Source: Bradyrhizobium betae (lineage in GTDB: Bacteria; Pseudomonadota; Alphaproteobacteria; Rhizobiales; Xanthobacteraceae). From it: DNA of 64,000 bases. The stretch covers positions 372,001 to 436,000 of the forward strand of contig NZ_CP044543.1 of assembly GCF_008932115.1 (NCBI RefSeq), given 5' to 3'. The notes below the pieces were generated by a model that was given only the letters and a program-made list of their open reading frames with translations, searched no databases and was not told the DNA's origin. Shown piece after piece: positions 50,231-60,762 of this stretch. How positions within the stretch are numbered: the first letter of the stretch is position 1; each line of letters opens with the position of its first letter. The position numbers were made by a program, and so were the translations under genes.

Positions 50231-51232
50231 TCACTTGGTCGCTTGACGCGTGGTCGGCGGCCGGTGCCGCTTCTTCGGCGGCATGGCATAGCCCGGAATG
50301 ATGGCTCCAGCATAGCAGATCACCAGGCTGGCGAGGCGATGCCCGGCCTGGGCCGCCTCAACCGGATCGGAACCGGCCAGCCGCGCCGCGATATAGGCCG
50401 CCGCGAAGCTGTCGCCGGCGGCGGTGGTGTCGACCACCGGCTTGGTCATGGGCTCGGCGCGGACCTCGCTGGTCCCGCCGGGGAAACGCAACAGGCTGAC
50501 AGGCTCGGCGAGCCGGAACACCAGCTCCGGGCTCGGGATCCGTGCCATCAGTTGCTCCTGGCTCTCGCCGGGATAGAGCGCGAGCAGATCCTCGGTCGAG
50601 GTCAGCACGATGTCGGCGGCCGCGAAGGCCGCGGCGAAGACCTCGCGGGCGACATCGCGATCGGGCCAGCCGCGCGCACGAAAATTGGTGTCGAACACGA
50701 AGCGGGTGCCGAGCAGCCGCGCCCGCGTGATCGCCGCGAACAGGCGATCGCGCCCGGCCGCGTCGTAGATCGAGAGCGTGATCGCGGAGAGATAGACGAT
50801 GTCGTAGCTCATCAGCGAGTTGAGCAGCTCGTCCGTCTCCGGCAGGTTCATCAACTGCCGCGCCGCCGCGCTGTCGCGCCAGTGGAAGAACTGGCGCTCG
50901 CCGTTCGCATCGGTCTGGATCATGTAGAGGCCGGGCAGCTTGCCCGGCAACCGCACGACGCGCCTGGTGCCGATGCTCTCGGCGGTCCAGGCCGCGATCA
51001 TCTCATCGCTCAAGGCGTCATCGCCGAGCGCGGTGAGATAGTCGACCTTGACCTCGAGCCGCGCCAGATACACCGCGGTGTTGAGGGTGTCCCCGCCGAA
51101 GCCGCGCGAGTACAGGCCACCGCCCTGCCCGGCATGCTGCCCGGAGGAATGCCCCCCATGAGCCTGCCGGAGCTCGACCATGCACTCGCCGATGCAAGCA
51201 ACGCTCGCCATCGTCATATCCAAGCTGTTCAT
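50231..51232 (-). CDS. kdgK: 2-keto-3-deoxygluconate kinase (PfkB family)
   Basis: The product has 333 residues. The PfkB C-terminal signature is VVDTTAAGDSFAAAYIAARL with catalytic Asp, and the N-terminal substrate block is ACIGECMVELRQAHGG...GGDTLNTAVYLARL. FVFDTNFRARGWPDRDVARE fits KDG kinases. It phosphorylates 2-keto-3-deoxy-gluconate (or the galacto epimer) to KDPG for Eda. It lies 8 bases after denD and 28 before eda. Confidence 0.92.
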   Translation of the reverse strand: MNSLDMTMASVACIGECMVELRQAHGGHSSGQHAGQGGGLYSRGFGGDTLNTAVYLARLEVKVDYLTALGDDALSDEMIAAWTAESIGTRRVVRLPGKLPGLYMIQTDANGERQFFHWRDSAAARQLMNLPETDELLNSLMSYDIVYLSAITLSIYDAAGRDRLFAAITRARLLGTRFVFDTNFRARGWPDRDVAREVFAAAFAAADIVLTSTEDLLALYPGESQEQLMARIPSPELVFRLAEPVSLLRFPGGTSEVRAEPMTKPVVDTTAAGDSFAAAYIAARLAGSDPVEAAQAGHRLASLVICYAGAIIPGYAMPPKKRHRPPTTRQATK

Positions 51233-51240
51233 CGGTTGGA

Positions 51241-52227
51241 TCAGGCGACGAAGTTGCCGCCGAGCTCGTCTTCGATGTGAATGCGGATGATGTCGTCGAA
51301 GGTCTTCTCTTCGGTGGTGAAGCCGAGCTCGCGCGCCCGCTTTGCCTCGAAATTGCGCGGCCAGCCGCCGACGATGCCGACGATGAACGGATCGGGCTGG
51401 TGCTTGATGCGCGCGGCGACCTTGTCGCCGGCGACACGCCTGAGCGCGGCGATCTGTTCGCCGACCGTGGCCGAGAAGCCCGGCATGGTCAGGTTGCGGC
51501 GCGGACCGACCTTGGCGAGGTCCATGGTGCCGGCATGGAGCAGGAAGCCGACCGCCGAGCGCGGCGTGGCGTGCCAGTGGCGGACGTCCTCGGACACCGG
51601 GAGGATCGCTTCCTTGCCGGCCAGCGGCTCGCGCAGAATGTTGGAGAAGAAGCCCGATGCCGCCTTGTTGGGCAGGCCGGGCCGGATGCAGATGGTCGGC
51701 AGGCGGATGCCGATGCCGTCGAGGAAGCCGCGGCGCGAATAGTCGGCGAGCAGGAGTTCGCCGATCGCCTTCTGGGTGCCGTAGCTGAGCAGCGGGGTGT
51801 GGAAGAACTCGTCGCCGATCGCGTCCGGGAACGGGGCACCGAACACCGCGATCGAGGACGTGAACACCACGCGCGGCTTGTAGCCGCCGCCGACGAGGCG
51901 GACGGCATCGAGCAGCATCCGCGTGCCGTCGAGATTGATACGGTAGCCCTTGTCGAAATCGAGCTCGGCCTCGCCCGAGACGATCGCGGCGAGATGGAAG
52001 ATCACGTCCGGGCGGCCGGCGATCAGCTTTTCGGCTGCGCCCGGCACGGCGAAATCGCCCGACACGGTCTCGACTGGGAAACCGGCCTTTTCCGGCTGCT
52101 TGGGCTCGACAACGTCATGCATGGTCAGCTTGGTGATGTCGCTCTTGCCGAGCCGGCCGTCGCGCAACAGCCGTTCACACAATTTGCGGCCGACCATGCC
52201 GGCGGCGCCCAGAACCAGAATGTGCAA
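51241..52227 (-). CDS. denD: D-erythronate dehydrogenase-like NAD-dependent epimerase/dehydratase
   Basis: The product has 328 residues of the extended SDR family. The cofactor loop is LVLGAAGMVGRKLCERLLRD, with a following acidic residue for NAD. The catalytic Tyr/Lys is SYGTQKAIGELLLADYSRRG and the Ser is in VFTSSIAVFGAPFP. The subfamily (DenD) oxidises D-erythronate to 2-keto-D-erythronate. In this context it may instead oxidise another sugar acid or lactone; the neighbouring kdgK and eda point to C6 aldonates. It lies 64 bases downstream of the ABC permease gene. Confidence 0.85.
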   Translation of the reverse strand: MHILVLGAAGMVGRKLCERLLRDGRLGKSDITKLTMHDVVEPKQPEKAGFPVETVSGDFAVPGAAEKLIAGRPDVIFHLAAIVSGEAELDFDKGYRINLDGTRMLLDAVRLVGGGYKPRVVFTSSIAVFGAPFPDAIGDEFFHTPLLSYGTQKAIGELLLADYSRRGFLDGIGIRLPTICIRPGLPNKAASGFFSNILREPLAGKEAILPVSEDVRHWHATPRSAVGFLLHAGTMDLAKVGPRRNLTMPGFSATVGEQIAALRRVAGDKVAARIKHQPDPFIVGIVGGWPRNFEAKRARELGFTTEEKTFDDIIRIHIEDELGGNFVA

Positions 52228-52291
52228 GAGCCTACTCCTTCTTGTTGTCGGAGCGCATCAGGCGAGAGGCGCTCTCATGGCGGCCCCGAGA

Positions 52292-53167
52292 TCATTCCTT
52301 CACGGCGCCGGTCATCGCCGACACATAGTACTCCACGAAGAAGGAATAAAGGATAACTACGGGGACCGAGCCGGTCAGGGCCGCCGCCATCAGCGCGCCC
52401 CAATGGTAGACGTCGCCGTTGACGAGTTCGGTGATGGCGCCGACCGGTATGGTCTTGTTTTCCGACGAGGAGATGAAGGTCAGCGCGTAGATGAACTCGT
52501 TCCAGGACAACGTGAAGGCGAAGATGCCCGCCGAAATCACCCCCGGGAGCGACAACGGCAGCGTGATCTTCATCAGGATCTGGAGCCGCGTGGCCCCGTC
52601 GATCAGCGCGCACTCCTCCAGCTCATAGGGGATGGTGCGGAAATAGCCCATCAGCAGCCAGGTGCAGAACGGGATCAGGAAGGTCGGGTAGGTCAGGATC
52701 AGCGCCAGATTGCCGTCGAACAGGCCGAGCTGGAACACGATCGCCGCCAGCGGAATGAACAGGATCGAGGGCGGCACGAGATAGCCGAGGAAGATCGCAA
52801 GACCGACATAGCGCGAGCCCTTGTAGCGGAGACGCTCTATCGCGTAGGCGGCGCAGACGCTGGCAAACAGCGAGATGAAGGTGGAGGACACCGAGACGAT
52901 CACCGTGTTCCACATCCACAGCGGATAGTCGGTGTCGAAGAACAGCTTCTTGATGTGCTCCAGCGTCGGATGGACGATCCAGAACGGATTGTACTTCTCG
53001 TAATCGTACATCTCCGCGTCCGGCTTGAACGTCGCGATCGCCATCCAGTAGAACGGGAACAGCAGGAAGAAGATGATCAGGCCGAGCGGCAGGTAGACGC
53101 GCAAGAACTTCCGCGGGAAGCTCTCGAGGTAGTCCATACCGACGCTTTGGTCGTCCGCGGTGCTCAT
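52292..53167 (-). CDS. Carbohydrate ABC transporter permease (MalG-like)
   Basis: The product has 291 residues with six membrane segments (first: VYLPLGLIIFFLLFPFYWMA). The EAA loop for the ATPase reads ECALIDGATRLQILMKITLP. The start at 53167 lies 2 bases after the stop of the MalF-like gene. Together they form the CUT1-type channel. The substrate is presumably the sugar or sugar acid processed by the genes downstream. Confidence 0.93.
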   Translation of the reverse strand: MSTADDQSVGMDYLESFPRKFLRVYLPLGLIIFFLLFPFYWMAIATFKPDAEMYDYEKYNPFWIVHPTLEHIKKLFFDTDYPLWMWNTVIVSVSSTFISLFASVCAAYAIERLRYKGSRYVGLAIFLGYLVPPSILFIPLAAIVFQLGLFDGNLALILTYPTFLIPFCTWLLMGYFRTIPYELEECALIDGATRLQILMKITLPLSLPGVISAGIFAFTLSWNEFIYALTFISSSENKTIPVGAITELVNGDVYHWGALMAAALTGSVPVVILYSFFVEYYVSAMTGAVKE

Positions 53168-53169
53168 GG

Positions 53170-54117
53170 TCAGTCCCTTCCGCCCTGCTGCCAGCGGGAG
53201 CGCTGAAGTCCGAAGAAGCTCAACAGAATTGCCGCGACCAGGAACGGGATCATCGCATTCGAGATCGCCGCGCCCTCGCCGAGATTGCCGCCGGTAATGG
53301 CGCGCTGGAACGACAGAGTGGCCATCAGATGCGTGGAATTGATCGGCCCGCCCCGCGTGATGGTGTAGATCAGCTGGAAGTCGGTGAAGGTCATCAGCAC
53401 CGAGAACGTCATCACGACCGCGATGATCGGTGACAGCATCGGCAGCGTGATGTGGCGGAAGCGCTGCATGTTGGTGGCGCCGTCGAGATTGGCGGCCTCG
53501 TAGAGCGATGGCGAGATGGTCTGCAAGCCCGCCAGCAGCGTGATCGCCACGAATGGCACCCCGCGCCAGATATTGGCGGCGACGACCGACCAGCGCGCAT
53601 TCCAGGGATCGCCGAGGAAGTCGATGTAGCGCGTGATCAGGCCGGCCTTGATCAGCACCCAGGAAATGATCGAGAACTGGCTGTCGTAAATCCACCAGAA
53701 CGCGATCGCCGAGAGCACTGTCGGCACCACGAACGGCAGCAGAACGATGGCGCGGACCATCGACTTGAAAGGCAGCCGCTCGTTGAGCAGTAGCGCCAGG
53801 TAAAGCCCGATGGCGAATTTCACGGCGCTCGCGGCGACCGTATAGAAGATGGTGTTGAACACCGATAGCCAGAACACCGAGTCCTTCGACAGCGAGACGA
53901 AGTTCTGGAAGCCGATGTAGCGTCCGGCCCCGCCGATCTTGGTGTCGGTCATGCCGAGCCAGAAGCCCAGCGCCAGCGGGTAAGCCAGAAACAGGATGAG
54001 AATCGCGATAGCCGGCACCATGAACATCGCGCCGAGAAAATGCCTGCTCTCGAATGCTCTGCTCCACAGGCTGCTGCGCCTTGCAGGCGCGACAACGGGC
54101 TCGGCCATGACTGCCAT
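53170..54117 (-). CDS. Carbohydrate ABC transporter permease (MalF-like)
   Basis: The product has 315 residues from the ATG at 54117, which has GAGAGGA upstream (an in-frame GTG at 54144 would add nine residues). Six membrane segments start with FLGAMFMVPAIAILILFLAY; the EAA loop is EAANLDGATNMQRFRHITLP. It pairs with the MalG-like protein. It is 66 bases from the receptor gene upstream. Confidence 0.93.
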   Translation of the reverse strand: MAVMAEPVVAPARRSSLWSRAFESRHFLGAMFMVPAIAILILFLAYPLALGFWLGMTDTKIGGAGRYIGFQNFVSLSKDSVFWLSVFNTIFYTVAASAVKFAIGLYLALLLNERLPFKSMVRAIVLLPFVVPTVLSAIAFWWIYDSQFSIISWVLIKAGLITRYIDFLGDPWNARWSVVAANIWRGVPFVAITLLAGLQTISPSLYEAANLDGATNMQRFRHITLPMLSPIIAVVMTFSVLMTFTDFQLIYTITRGGPINSTHLMATLSFQRAITGGNLGEGAAISNAMIPFLVAAILLSFFGLQRSRWQQGGRD

Positions 54118-54183
54118 GTCGGATTCCTCTCGACGAATAGTCACGGCGTCCGGCGAACCGGACGCCGTGCGGATTGGACCTGA

Positions 54184-55497
54184 TCAGACCTGATAGTAGC
54201 GCTTGGCCCGCTCGGCGGCGCGCGCGGCCGCCTGCTTCGGCGTCGCCGAGCCGGAGGCTGCTTCCGCGAACATGTCGACGACGACGAAGTCGCCCATCAC
54301 GGCAGCGGAGGCGTAACCGAGGTCGCCGGCAAAACCGTTGTCGCGGCTGCGCTTAAGGCAATCGCGGAACGGGGTGATCTTCGGATCCGACGTCCAGACC
54401 GGGTTTTCGTTGTAGGCGGGCAGCGGCGGCGAAACGTAGCCGTTCGAGGAAACCTCCCAGGCGTCGTAGTTCTCCTTGTCCATCATGAACTTGATGTATT
54501 CCTTGACCGCCTTCGGATACTTCGAGTGCTTGTAACCGTAGTAGACCAGCACGTTCTGCTGCTCGGTCGGCACACCGACAGGGCCAATCGGCATCGCCGC
54601 GTGGTTCATGTCCTTGGCGATCTCCTGCTGCTTCGGATCCGTGGAGTTCTTGCCGACGGTCCAGATCGAGATGCCGTTCAGGGTCAGGCTGAGCTCGCCG
54701 TTGAGGAATGCCTTGTTGTTGTTCGAGTCGTTCCACGACAGCACGCCGGGGATGAAGGTTTCGTACAGCTGCTTGACGTATTCGAGCGCGGCGATCGTCT
54801 CGGGCGAGTCGATCACGACCTCGTTCTTGTCGTTGACGACCTTGCCGCCGAACGCCCACAGCGCCCACTGGCACCAGCCATTGGCATCGCCGGTGGCGTG
54901 GCCCAGAGCGAAGCCGGCGGGCGTGTTGTTCTTCTTCAAGGCCTGGCAGAGCTTGAGGAAGCCGGCGGTGTCCTTGGGGAATTCCTCGAAGCCCGCGGCC
55001 TTCACGTGGCTGATGCGGTAGTTCAGGCAGCCGCCGGTCGCGCCCTGCGGGATGGCGATCCAGCTGTTGCCCTTCTTGCCGTAGCGTTCGGCGACCGGAT
55101 ACCAGCCGCCATACTGCTTGCCGAGATAGTCGGCGATGTCAGTCATGTCGATCAGCTTTTCCGGGAATTTGTGGGGATCATCGAGCGTGCCGATGATCAG
55201 GTCGGGACCGGCGCCGACATTGGCGGCGACCGCAGCCTTGGGACGGATGTCTTCCCAGCTCTCGGCTTCAAGCTTGACCTTGACGCCGGTCTTTTCGGAA
55301 AACTTCTTGGTCTGCTCGGCGAACTTGTCGAATTCCGCCTGGATGAACTGCTTCCAGCGCAGCACGCGGATGGAGGCGTTCGCCTCCGGCACATTGGTCC
55401 ACTCGGCCGCGCGGACCGGGACGATACCCGGGCCGGCCAGCAACGCTGCGCCGCCCAGGCCGGCTTTAAGCACACTTCGCCTGTCGAAATTGCTCAT
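54184..55497 (-). CDS. Carbohydrate ABC transporter substrate-binding protein, Tat-exported
   Basis: The product has 437 residues. A twin-arginine signal (MSNFDRRSVLKAGLGGAALL and an Ala-x-Ala end before AEWTNVP) directs folded export. The mature part is a family 1 extracellular solute receptor (VLRWKQFIQAEFDKFAEQTK, GPDLIIGTLDDPHKFPEKLI). It binds the sugar in the periplasm for the MalF/G-type channel. It lies 61 bases downstream of the ATPase gene. The exact ligand is not readable from sequence. Confidence 0.93.
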   Translation of the reverse strand: MSNFDRRSVLKAGLGGAALLAGPGIVPVRAAEWTNVPEANASIRVLRWKQFIQAEFDKFAEQTKKFSEKTGVKVKLEAESWEDIRPKAAVAANVGAGPDLIIGTLDDPHKFPEKLIDMTDIADYLGKQYGGWYPVAERYGKKGNSWIAIPQGATGGCLNYRISHVKAAGFEEFPKDTAGFLKLCQALKKNNTPAGFALGHATGDANGWCQWALWAFGGKVVNDKNEVVIDSPETIAALEYVKQLYETFIPGVLSWNDSNNNKAFLNGELSLTLNGISIWTVGKNSTDPKQQEIAKDMNHAAMPIGPVGVPTEQQNVLVYYGYKHSKYPKAVKEYIKFMMDKENYDAWEVSSNGYVSPPLPAYNENPVWTSDPKITPFRDCLKRSRDNGFAGDLGYASAAVMGDFVVVDMFAEAASGSATPKQAAARAAERAKRYYQV

Positions 55498-55558
55498 CGT
55501 TCACTCCCTGAATTTTATATTTATATTTTGGTAGTTCTTCGTCAGTCCTTCGACGTCG

Positions 55559-56620
<1,062 letters not shown>

Positions 56621-56752
56621 CTAGCTCCCTCCTCGAAAGTCCACGACGCTTCGAGCGCCGCGACCGTCTTGTTTTTTCAGACTTCACCGACCGAAGCCCG
56701 ATCTTAGCGAGCGACATTGTCGGCAGTTTGTGCGGTTTTGGCAATTTGTCTT

Positions 56753-56781
56753 TGGTTAGTCGCTGCTGGTAGCGCTGTCAA
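56753..56781 (-). promoter_or_regulatory. Promoter of the ABC transporter operon
   Basis: TTGACA (56781-56776) is followed after 17 bases by TAACCA (56758-56753) on the minus strand. The -35 is consensus and overlaps the LacI-type operator at 56767-56780, so the regulator would compete with RNA polymerase. The -10 is only a fair match. Confidence 0.5.
56767..56780. promoter_or_regulatory. LacI-type operator 1
   Basis: TGGTAGCGCTGTCA has a central AGCGCT with TGnTA and nnCA flanks, the usual form of LacI/GalR-family operators. It matches the site at 57895 at TG-TAGCG-T--CA. It lies 43 bases before the LacI start and over the -35 of the divergent transporter operon. Confidence 0.8.
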
Positions 56782-56822
56782 CGTTCCTTTGTTTGCGGGA
56801 GTGACTGTGTTAAGAGCAGCAA

Positions 56823-57923
56823 ATGGGTCGAAAACGCACCAAGTCAGGCAAAATCCGGCTGGCGGAAGTCGCCGAGCTTGCCGGCGTCAGCCCGATCACG
56901 GCGTCGCGCTTCTTCCGTAATCCGGAGGCGCTGTCGGTCGCCAAGCGGACGCGGGTCGAGAGCGCCGCCAGGGAGCTCGGCTACGTGCCGAACCTCGCAG
57001 CGCGCGCGCTGGCCTCGCAACGCACCGAAGTGATCGGCGTCTTGATTCCGTCGCTGACCAACAACGTATTCTCGGACGTGCTGCGCGGCATCTATGACGC
57101 CTCCGAAGGCAGCCGGTACTCGATCCAGTTGTCCAACACACGCTATAGTATTCTCCAGGAAGAGAAGCTACTCCGCCTGTTTCTGGCGCAGAAGCCGGCC
57201 GGACTGATCGTCACCGGCATCGACCAGACCGAGGAATCGCGCGCGATGCTGGAGGCCGCCGACTGCCCGATCGTGCAGATCATGGAGGTCGGGCCGAATC
57301 CGGTCGACATGATGATCGGCTTTTCGCACTATGATGCAGCGCGCGCGGCGGTTGCGCACCTGTTCGCGCAAGGCCACCGCAAGATCGGCTTCGTCGGCGC
57401 GCGCATGGACCCGCGGGTGCAGCGGCGGCTGGACGGATATGTCTCGGCCATGAAGGAGGCAGGCCTGTTCGAACAGCGCCTCGTCGTCACCACGGCGACG
57501 CCGACCTCGGTGACGCTCGGCGGCACCCTCTTCGCCGATCTGCTCGGACGCGAGCCCGGCATCGATGCGGTGTTCTGCGCCAACGACGACCTCGCGCTCG
57601 GCGTCCTCTTCGAATGCCGGCGCCGCGAGATCGCGATCCCCGAACAGATCGCAATCGTCGGCTTCAACGACCTCGAATTCATGGCCTCCGCGGTCCCCAC
57701 CCTCACCAGCGTGCGCACCAACCGCTACGAGATGGGCAACACCGCCGCGACCATGCTCATCGAGGCGATTGAAGGACGGCGCCCGGAGCGTCCGGTGCTC
57801 GATCTCGGCTTCAAGGTGATCGAACGGCAAAGCTCGGCATCGCGGCGTTCGGACAGCAAGCCAGCTGTATCCGGCGCAGGCACGGCGAACAAAATGATAG
57901 CGTTACCAAGTAGCCATGAGTAG
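56823..57923 (+). CDS. LacI family regulator of sugar-acid genes
   Basis: The product has 366 residues. The N-terminal HTH is IRLAEVAELAGVSPITASRF with the hinge helix YVPNLAARALASQ. The periplasmic-binding-protein-like domain follows (VIGVLIPSLTNNVFSDVLRG, FCANDDLALGVLFECRRREI, VGFNDLEFMASAVPTLTSVR). It resembles GntR/GntH-type gluconate repressors in its HTH. Matching operators lie before it and at its 3' end, before the dehydratase gene, so it likely controls both arms of the cluster. The inducer is unknown. Confidence 0.93.
   Translation: MGRKRTKSGKIRLAEVAELAGVSPITASRFFRNPEALSVAKRTRVESAARELGYVPNLAARALASQRTEVIGVLIPSLTNNVFSDVLRGIYDASEGSRYSIQLSNTRYSILQEEKLLRLFLAQKPAGLIVTGIDQTEESRAMLEAADCPIVQIMEVGPNPVDMMIGFSHYDAARAAVAHLFAQGHRKIGFVGARMDPRVQRRLDGYVSAMKEAGLFEQRLVVTTATPTSVTLGGTLFADLLGREPGIDAVFCANDDLALGVLFECRRREIAIPEQIAIVGFNDLEFMASAVPTLTSVRTNRYEMGNTAATMLIEAIEGRRPERPVLDLGFKVIERQSSASRRSDSKPAVSGAGTANKMIALPSSHE
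57895..57908. promoter_or_regulatory. LacI-type operator 2
   Basis: TGATAGCGTTACCA shares TGnTAGCGnTnnCA with operator 1. It overlaps the last codons of the LacI gene and lies 138 bases before the dehydratase start, so it should control the dehydratase-SDR operon. Confidence 0.75.
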
Positions 57924-58045
57924 TATCGCCCTCGTGAGGAAATGACCCGCAAACGGGCCTTTGAACCATCGACCGCGCCGTTGGGCATCGCACCAGCCGA
58001 AGCTGAGCCCCCGACGCCAGTGCGTTTGCATTGCAGGAGAAACCA

Positions 58046-59875
58046 ATGACAAAAAACCCAACCAATGGGCATGCGCCCGCCAGCAACGGCGCTCGCCGCC
58101 ACCTCCGCTCCCAGGAATGGTTCAACAACCCGCATAATCCGGGCATGACCGCGCTTTATATGGAGCGCTACCTGAATTACGGCCTCACCCGCGCCGAGCT
58201 GCAGTCCGGCAAGCCGATCATCGGCATTGCCCAGACCGGCAACGACCTCTCCCCGTGCAACCGCCACCATATCGAGCTGGCGCACCGCGTCCGCGAAGGC
58301 ATCCGCGAGGCCGGCGGCATCGCGATGGAATTCCCGACCCATCCGATCCAGGAGACCGGCAAGCGCCCGACCGCGGCGCTCGACCGCAACCTCGCCTATC
58401 TCGGCCTGGTCGAGATCCTCTACGGCTATCCGCTCGACGGCGTGGTGCTGACCACCGGCTGCGACAAGACCACGCCCGCCTGCATGATGGCGGCCGCGAC
58501 CGTGAACCTGCCCGCGATCGTGCTGTCGGGCGGCCCGATGCTGAACGGCTGGCATGCCGGCGAGCGCACCGGCTCCGGCACCATCGTCTGGAAGTCGCGC
58601 GAGCGGCTCGCCGCCGGCGAGATCGACTACGAGGAGTTCATGGAGATCGTGGCGTCCTCGGCGCCCTCGGTCGGCCATTGCAACACCATGGGCACGGCGT
58701 CGACCATGAACGGCCTCGCCGAAGCGCTCGGCTTCTCGCTGCCGGGCTGTGCCGCGATCCCCGCGCCCTATCGCGAGCGCGGCCAGATCGCATACGAGAC
58801 GGGGAAACGCGCCGTCGAGATGGTCTGGGCAGACCTCAAGCCCTCGGACATCCTGACCCGCAAGGCGTTCGAGAACTGCATCGTCATCAACTCGGCGATC
58901 GGCGGCTCGACCAACGCGCCGATCCACATCAACGCGCTGGCCCGCCACATCGGCGTCGAGCTGTCGATCGAGGATTGGCAGAAGGTCGGCCACGACGTGC
59001 CGCTGCTGGTCAACATGCAGCCGGCCGGCTTCTATCTCGGCGAGGAATTCCACCGCGCAGGCGGCGTGCCGGCCGTGGTGCGCGAATTGATGAAGCACAA
59101 GCGCATCCACGAGGACGCGGTCACGGTGAATGGCCGCGGCATCGGCGAGAACTGCAAGGATGCGCCCAAGCCCGACAACGACGTGATCTGGGCCTATGAC
59201 AAGCCGCTGGTGAAGGACGCCGGCTTCCTGGTGCTGAAGGGCAATCTGTTCGATTCCGCGATCATGAAGACCAGCGTGATCTCCAAGGAATTCCGCGACC
59301 GCTATCTCAGCAACCCGAAGGACCTGAATGCCTTCGAGGGCCGCGCCATCGTGTTCGAGGGACCGGAGGACTACCACGCGCGGATCGACGACGCCTCGCT
59401 CGACATCGACGAGAATTGCATGCTGTTCGTCCGCGGCACCGGACCGATCGGCTATCCCGGCGGCGCCGAGGTCGTGAACATGCAGCCGCCGGCGGCGCTG
59501 ATCAAACGCGGCATCCTCGCGCTGCCCTGCATCGGTGACGGCCGCCAGTCCGGCACCTCGGGCTCGCCCTCGATCCTGAACGCCTCGCCGGAAGCGGCCG
59601 CCAATGGCGGGCTTGCGATCCTCAAGACCGGCGACAAGGTCCGCATCGACCTCAACAAGGGCAGCGCCAACATCCTGATCTCGGACGAGGAGCTGAAGAA
59701 GCGCCACGCCGAGCTGATGGCCAATGGCGGCTTCAAGCATCCGGCGAACCAGACGCCGTGGCAGGAGATCTATCGCAACACCGTCGGCCAGCAATCGACC
59801 GGCGCCTGCATGGAGCTCGCCACGCGCTACCAGAACGTCGCCGGCACGTTCGGTGTGGCGCGGGATAATCACTAG
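58046..59875 (+). CDS. IlvD/Edd family sugar-acid dehydratase
   Basis: The product has 609 residues from the ATG at 58046 with AGGAG upstream. The family Fe-S ligands are in [18 protein letters not shown] and [40 protein letters not shown] and [20 protein letters not shown] are typical of the pentonate/hexonate dehydratase subgroup, not of IlvD itself. It dehydrates an aldonate (for example xylonate, arabonate or galactonate) to the 2-keto-3-deoxy acid used by KdgK and Eda. It is first of the plus-strand operon. Confidence 0.92.
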   Translation: MTKNPTNGHAPASNGARRHLRSQEWFNNPHNPGMTALYMERYLNYGLTRAELQSGKPIIGIAQTGNDLSPCNRHHIELAHRVREGIREAGGIAMEFPTHPIQETGKRPTAALDRNLAYLGLVEILYGYPLDGVVLTTGCDKTTPACMMAAATVNLPAIVLSGGPMLNGWHAGERTGSGTIVWKSRERLAAGEIDYEEFMEIVASSAPSVGHCNTMGTASTMNGLAEALGFSLPGCAAIPAPYRERGQIAYETGKRAVEMVWADLKPSDILTRKAFENCIVINSAIGGSTNAPIHINALARHIGVELSIEDWQKVGHDVPLLVNMQPAGFYLGEEFHRAGGVPAVVRELMKHKRIHEDAVTVNGRGIGENCKDAPKPDNDVIWAYDKPLVKDAGFLVLKGNLFDSAIMKTSVISKEFRDRYLSNPKDLNAFEGRAIVFEGPEDYHARIDDASLDIDENCMLFVRGTGPIGYPGGAEVVNMQPPAALIKRGILALPCIGDGRQSGTSGSPSILNASPEAAANGGLAILKTGDKVRIDLNKGSANILISDEELKKRHAELMANGGFKHPANQTPWQEIYRNTVGQQSTGACMELATRYQNVAGTFGVARDNH

Positions 59876-59882
59876 AACGACT

Positions 59883-59993
59883 GTCATTCCGGGGCGCGAC
59901 GAAGTCGCGAGCCCGGGATCCATCATGCCATAGACCCCGTCGCGAAATAGATTCCGGGCTCGCGCCAAGAGGCGCGCCCCGGAATGGCGACAG
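59883..59993. repeat. Palindromic repeat (CGTCATTCCGGGG type)
   Basis: GTCATTCCGGGGCGCGACG at the left pairs with GCGCGCCCCGGAATGGCGAC at the right, with GAGCCCGGGATCC and GATTCCGGGCTCGCG inside. It lies between the dehydratase and first SDR genes and ends ten bases before the SDR ribosome site, so it may modulate expression of the downstream pair. Confidence 0.8.
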
Positions 59994-60013
59994 ACAATTC
60001 AAAGGAGAAAACA

Positions 60014-60745
60014 ATGGCAGACCGCCTCAAGGGAAAACGCGCCGTCGTCACGGCAGCGGCAGCAGGCATCGGGCGCGCGTGCGCCATCGCATTCGCGCGT
60101 GAAGGCGCGACCGTGATCGCCACCGACATCAACGAAGCCGGCATCGCGGGCCTCACCAAGGACGGCATCGCCGAGGTCGCCAAGCTCGACGTCCGCAACA
60201 CCGCCGACGTCAACGCCTTCGCCAAGCGCATCGGCAAGGTCGACATCCTGCTCAACGCGGCCGGCTTCGTGCATCACGGCACCATCCTGGAGTGCTCGGA
60301 GGAGGATTTCGACTTCTCGTTCGACCTCAACGTCAAGTCGATGCACCGGACCATCAGGGCGTTCCTGCCCGACATGCTGGCGGGCGGCGGCGGCAGCATC
60401 GTCAACATCTCGTCCTGCGCCGCGCTGCGGCCGCCGGCCAACCGCTACGTCTACAGCGCGTCGAAGGCCGCGGTGTCGCTGCTGACCCGCGCCGTCGCGC
60501 TCGACTTCATCACCAAGGGCATCCGCTGCAACTCGATCTGCCCCGGCACCGTCGAGACCCCCTCGATGCTCGATCGCGCCGCCGCGCAAGGGCCGCAGGG
60601 CAAGGACATGTTCATCTCCCGCCAGAAGATGGGCCGGCTCGGCACCGCCGAGGAGATCGCCTCCATGGCGGTCTATCTCGGCAGCGACGAGAGCGCCTTC
60701 ACCACCGGCGTCGACCTCGTCGTCGACGGCGGCTACATGCTCTGA
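60014..60745 (+). CDS. SDR dehydrogenase (2-keto-3-deoxy-sugar-acid type)
   Basis: The product has 243 residues from the ATG at 60014 with AAAGGAG upstream. The cofactor loop is VVTAAAAGIGRACAIAFARE with an acidic end (ATDIN), indicating NAD. The Ser is in NISSCAALRPPANR and the Tyr/Lys in YVYSASKAAVSLL. The TAAAAGIG loop and LLNAAGFVHHGTILE resemble the BDH2/2-keto-3-deoxy-L-fuconate dehydrogenase group. It is probably a dehydrogenase on a sugar or keto-deoxy acid in this regulon. Confidence 0.88.
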   Translation: MADRLKGKRAVVTAAAAGIGRACAIAFAREGATVIATDINEAGIAGLTKDGIAEVAKLDVRNTADVNAFAKRIGKVDILLNAAGFVHHGTILECSEEDFDFSFDLNVKSMHRTIRAFLPDMLAGGGGSIVNISSCAALRPPANRYVYSASKAAVSLLTRAVALDFITKGIRCNSICPGTVETPSMLDRAAAQGPQGKDMFISRQKMGRLGTAEEIASMAVYLGSDESAFTTGVDLVVDGGYML

Positions 60746-60762
60746 CGCCAGAGGCCGCCAGC

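Noticed and set aside
57725..59968. 747-codon minus-strand open frame opposite the dehydratase gene
   Set aside because: It has shadow composition (His/Arg/Asp/Val-rich) and no recognisable domain; the plus-strand frame is a clear IlvD/Edd protein.
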